64,000 bases of DNA from Gammaproteobacteria bacterium (GTDB lineage Bacteria; Pseudomonadota; Gammaproteobacteria; Nitrosococcales; Methylophagaceae): contig JARGFJ010000005.1 in assembly GCA_029210875.1 (NCBI GenBank), positions 34,592 through 98,591 on the forward strand, given 5' to 3'. The notes under the pieces were generated by a model. It saw only the letters and a program-made list of their open reading frames with translations. It was not told the origin of the DNA and did not search any database. Below, piece by piece: positions 59,580 through 64,000 of the stretch (within the stretch, counting starts at the first letter, position 1; the number at the start of each line of letters is the position of its first letter). The translations under genes and the position numbers were made by a program.

Positions 59580-60166
59580 TGGCTGACGAAGTTATTCCGA
59601 AAATGCCTATATACCTCGACAGCCCGATGGCAATTAAGGTTTCGGATATTTTTTGCGAATTCAAAGCCCAACACCGGCTGAATACCGAGCAATGTCATCG
59701 CATGTGTAACGTTGTCACCTATACCCGATCAGTAGAAGAATCCAAGGCCCTGGCTGGACAAACATACCCTCATATCATCATTGCAGGCAGTGGTATGGCT
59801 ACCGGTGGCCGTATTCTGCATCATTTTAAAAGGTTACTCGGCAACAATAAAACAACGGTACTTTTCACAGGCTATCAAGCTGGCGGAACCCGGGGGGCGA
59901 AACTTTTAGAAGGCGCCAATGCGGTAAAAATTCATGGCGAATGGATACCGGTGCGAGCCAAAATTGATAGTATCTCCGGGCTCTCAGGGCATGGGGATTA
60001 TCTGGAACTGTGTCAGTGGCTGAAGGACTCAGACTTAAGTGAATCAACGCAGATTCATTTGGTCCATGGTGACGCCGATGCGCTTGACGGTTTTCGTATA
60101 TATCTTCAAGAAAATACCCCTTTTACAGTTAATGTGGCTGAATATGGGACCAATCTTCAAGTATGA
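59579..60166 (+). pseudogene. Truncated MBL-fold/beta-CASP ribonuclease-like gene
   Basis: 195 residues that match only the C-terminal half of metallo-beta-lactamase RNA-processing enzymes. Part of the beta-CASP domain (IYLDSPMAIKVSDIF, IIIAGSGMATGGRILHH) and the RMMBL tail (SGLSGHGDYLEL, IHLVHGDADAL) are present. The metallo-beta-lactamase domain with HxHxDH is missing, and a TAG stops the frame at 59564-59566. A deletion seems to have fused it to the HMA-like gene's end. Confidence 0.8.
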
Positions 60167-60216
60167 CTAATTAGCTCTGCGAATGGCATGCCCAACAAAA
60201 ATCAGGAGACCCGACT

Positions 60217-60675
60217 ATGCAGGTTGAAACGTTAAGAGATGTCCTTCACTGGACAAGCGAGTTCCATCAACACCTCAGCGAGTGTTTGAAACATTGTGCC
60301 GACAATAATGAGAGTGCTCGTGCACAAATGCTTCTCAAGTATTTATCAGAACATGAAGAAAAGCTTAGACATGTTATTCACCAGTTTGAAGTCACAGGTA
60401 ATGAACACGCGTTAAATACCTGGTGTTATGAGTATTTAAATAAAAATCCGATCGTTCAACATCATCATTGTGATGCGCCATTTGCTGCACTATCGACGAC
60501 CGAAATTATGCAGGTAATTATTGATCAGCATAAGCAGGTCATTGATCTGTATCGTTATCTACATGAGCGCGCGGATATACCCTCGGCGGGAGAGCTGATG
60601 GAGACACTCAAATCCTTTGAAGAACATGAAATGATGCAGATGGTGCAGTCAGCCAACCGTTTAGAAGATCTGTGA
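60217..60675 (+). CDS. Ferritin/hemerythrin-like helical protein
   Basis: 152 residues, all helical. Repeating His/Glu pairs (LHWTSEFHQHLSE, LSEHEEKLRHVIHQFE, IIDQHKQVIDLYRYLHE, FEEHEMMQMVQ) suggest a four-helix bundle with a metal site. It could bind iron or copper or act in stress protection; homologues are uncharacterised as far as I know. CAGGAG precedes the ATG. It is the last intact island gene before the IS element. Confidence 0.6.
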   Translation: MQVETLRDVLHWTSEFHQHLSECLKHCADNNESARAQMLLKYLSEHEEKLRHVIHQFEVTGNEHALNTWCYEYLNKNPIVQHHHCDAPFAALSTTEIMQVIIDQHKQVIDLYRYLHERADIPSAGELMETLKSFEEHEMMQMVQSANRLEDL

Positions 60676-60784
60676 CGAAACTACCATTGATCGATGCTCA
60701 CTCTTGGGGTTGTATGAAGCATTTAGAGAGATGATATACGAAATATTTTCTGGTCCATGCATGAAAGCTAGAAATTTTATTAAG

Positions 60785-60823
60785 TGAATCATATCGGGTT
60801 TATCGGAGGCTAACTTTCTTGAG
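60785..60823. repeat. Left inverted repeat of the IS3 element
   Basis: Begins TGAATC, shares CGG, TTT, TCGGAGG and TTGAG blocks in register with the complement of 62049-62087. Confidence 0.8.
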
Positions 60824-60834
60824 AGAATTAGCCG

Positions 60835-61154
60835 ATGAACAAACGATCTGGATATTCACCCGAAGTACGGGAACGCGCGGTTCGGCTGGTATTAACCAGC
60901 GAGCAGGACCATCCATCACGCTGGGCAGCGATACAGTCTGTTGCCGCCAAAATTGGCTGCACACCTGAGACATTGCGCTCCTGGCTCAACAAAATGGAAG
61001 TTGATAGCGGCAGCAAACCTGGTGTGACCAGTGATGCTGCAGCCAAGCTCAAAGAGCTGGAACGGGAAAACCGTGAGCTGAAACGCGCCAATGAGATTTT
61101 GCGCAAGGCAGCGGCTTTTTTCGCCCAGGCGGAGCTCGGCCGCAAACCGAAATA

Positions 61155-61155
<1 letters not shown>
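60835..61155 (+). CDS. IS3-family OrfA
   Basis: 106 residues: helix-turn-helix (SPEVRERAVRLVL, IGCTPETLRSWL) then a leucine-zipper coiled coil (LKELERENRELKRANEIL). DNA-binding half of the IS3 transposase. Its stop overlaps the orfB ATG (TAATG). Confidence 0.93.
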
Positions 61156-62048
<893 letters not shown>

Positions 62049-62087
62049 CTCAAATAAAACTCCCTCCGACAAAGCCGGGGCGATTCA
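62049..62087. repeat. Right inverted repeat of the IS3 element
   Basis: Ends in GATTCA-3'. Its complement begins TGAATCGCCCCGG, the typical IS3-group terminus. Confidence 0.85.
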
Positions 62088-62169
62088 AGCCGATTCATAT
62101 AGACTATTGATATTCATTTACCAAGTGTTAATTTGCATGTTGTAGCAAATAGAAAAATAAGGCAATTTG

Positions 62170-62616
62170 ATGTTTTTGTTAATGGTTTTCCCATTCTTAC
62201 TCATTCTGACAGTAATAGTGCACTACGTCTTTCTCAGTCGTATGGCCATCATTTTTGAAACCAAATGGTCACAGTCAACCAAATTGATCACAATTATTTG
62301 TTGTTTATTTGTTGCCCATATTGTTGAGATATTCGTATACGCAGTGGTCTACTACTTTGCCCACTATATTCCAGGTATTGGCGTTCCTCAGCAAATAGAT
62401 TTTGATCAGTGGATTAATACTTTGTATTTTTCATTTGTGGCATATAGCTCCCTTGGGGCTGGCGATCTTTCAGTATCTGGGCCATTGAAAATTCTCTATG
62501 GATTAGAGGCAATCAATGGTTTGCTCTTGATTGCTTGGTCAGCATCATTTTCATTACTGGCAATGAACAGGGTACAGTTTTGTGCTCCATGCGATGATAA
62601 TCATGCTACTAACTGA
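62170..62616 (+). CDS. Two-helix ion-channel-like membrane protein
   Basis: 148 residues with an N-terminal helix, a second helix (about 40-62), a pore-loop-like segment YFSFVAYSSLGAGDLSVSG (about 88-106) and a last helix. It resembles Ion_trans_2 channels, but the K+ filter TVGYGD is SLGAGD. ATG 62170 is preferred over TTG 62167. Conductance, if any, is unknown. It lies between two insertion sequences. Confidence 0.65.
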   Translation: MFLLMVFPFLLILTVIVHYVFLSRMAIIFETKWSQSTKLITIICCLFVAHIVEIFVYAVVYYFAHYIPGIGVPQQIDFDQWINTLYFSFVAYSSLGAGDLSVSGPLKILYGLEAINGLLLIAWSASFSLLAMNRVQFCAPCDDNHATN

Positions 62617-62651
62617 AATGTTAAGCATTAGAAAAATAGAGGCACCCAGTG

Positions 62652-62690
62652 ATAAAACCTGAATCTGTGTTAAGTATCAGGTTTTATTTT
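62652..62690 (+). terminator. Terminator after the channel-like gene
   Basis: ATAAAACCTGA and TCAGGTTTTAT pair over a 14-base loop and run into TTTT. It overlaps the 3' end of the convergent DMT gene and may serve both. Confidence 0.75.
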
Positions 62691-63374
62691 TCCATTTGTT
62701 ATCGTGACCAGGAAAATAGCCGTAATAATCAGTGTAGCTCCAAGCCATTGAATGGTTGTTAATGACTCTGAAAAATAGGTATGACCAAGATATACCCCAA
62801 ATACAGGTGTAAGGAAGTTATACACGTTAAGCTTGAAAAGTGGTGCATGTTGCATTAGCCAGAACCACAAAATAAACGGGAGTGCGGTTCCCAATAATGC
62901 CAAGGCAAGGATAATTAAGGTGTAACCCATTTGCAAGTCTAAAGAGTCTGGACTGGTAGTATAAAAAGCCAGGACACCAAGAGGTATGGCGCCAACCAGT
63001 AACTGGAAACCTATTGCAAAAAGCACGTCGACTTGACCAGCAATTTTCTTAAGCAACACATTGCTAACAGCAACACCAAACGAAGCTGCGAGCACGAAGA
63101 CTATTCCGAGTAGGATTTGCCTTTCACTCTCTACCAGGCTGTTCAAAGAAATTATGACTATTCCGGTGAATCCGATAACAGTACCAATCAAGGGTACTCC
63201 GCTCATTCGCTCCTTCAGAAAATACCAGCCTAAGATACCGGCAATAAGTGGTTGCGTATTAGTGATGACTGTTGCAAGCCCGGGATTAATCAAGCTGCCA
63301 GCATAAAACATGCCCCATAAGCCCAGACTTGTCGCAGTGAGACCTATTATCGTTATATATATCCAGAGTCTATA

Positions 63375-63386
<12 letters not shown>
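62670..63386 (-). pseudogene. EamA/DMT-family transporter, N-terminus removed by IS21
   Basis: 238 codons with about eight membrane helices of the expected ten. The family repeats ITNTQPLIAGILGWYFLKER and LNVYNFLTPVFGVYLG are present. The first four codons (GTG TTG TTG ACA) lie inside the IS21 end at 63375-63386; the native reading starts at the following TYRLWIY. The first helices are lost, so it is probably non-functional. Confidence 0.75.

Positions 63387-64000
<614 letters not shown>

Overview
The window is a stretch of gammaproteobacterial chromosome. This rests on the gene order rpmF-plsX-fabHDG-acpP-fabF-pabC-mltG-tmk-holB-pilZ-tatD, on tig-clpP-clpX-lon, on dedD/cvpA/purF, and on the AmgK-MurU muropeptide recycling pair. 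Core genes are A+T-rich. A relative of the Thiotrichales/Piscirickettsiaceae (Methylophaga- or Cycloclasticus-like) would fit, but that is an inference from style and not proven. Several genes start with TTG or GTG (NERD gene, HDOD gene, plsX, fabH, fabG, fdhD, a diguanylate cyclase). Layout, core part (1-47.2 kb): sodB; argD-argF converging on murU-amgK; a small secreted protein; pgm-maf; a CDF metal exporter; a translationally overlapping NERD / 5'-nucleotidase / HDOD-GAF operon behind a CRP-like operator; tRNA-Leu(UAG); tig, clpP, clpX and lon (lon has a near-ideal sigma-32 promoter); a SPOR-domain protein with 13 perfect copies of a hexanucleotide; cvpA-purF; the fatty-acid/cell-envelope/replication operon from yceD to tatD, with rpmF as a 59-residue gene; an SGNH lipoprotein; a diguanylate cyclase; a visibly G+C-richer molybdate uptake cluster modE-[operator]-modABC; rarD; a DraG-like ADP-ribosylglycohydrolase with tandem FNR/CRP-family-like sites upstream; tRNA-Ser(UGA); a Bax-inhibitor-1 family gene; moaA-fdhD; an RpfG-like/RpfC-like signalling pair; ettA. 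Accessory part (47.2-64 kb): a copper/silver resistance island. It holds a DUF5676 membrane peptide, a YHS-type metal protein, a lycopene-cyclase-domain membrane protein, a CusCBA efflux system, a 49-codon HMA-like remnant or small ORF, a P1B ATPase with two CPMHP metal-binding modules, a DUF2933 His-rich membrane protein, an isoprenylcysteine-methyltransferase-like membrane enzyme, an HMA-like protein without CxxC, a decayed metallo-beta-lactamase/beta-CASP gene, and a ferritin/hemerythrin-like helical protein. A CusR/CopR-type box and an FNR-type box sit side by side before cusC. The island ends in mobile DNA: an IS3-group element with a nonsense codon in orfB, a 2TM channel-like gene with an altered filter, a DMT transporter whose N-terminus was removed by an IS21-family element, and that element's istB running off the window. 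How the genes work together: the core part links amino-acid, lipid, protein-quality-control and molybdenum-cofactor functions. ModABC imports molybdate, MoaA starts cofactor synthesis and FdhD matures formate dehydrogenase. The island combines periplasmic/outer-membrane efflux (CusCBA), cytoplasmic export (CopA) and several small metal-binding or membrane-modifying proteins that recur by copper loci but whose roles are unknown.
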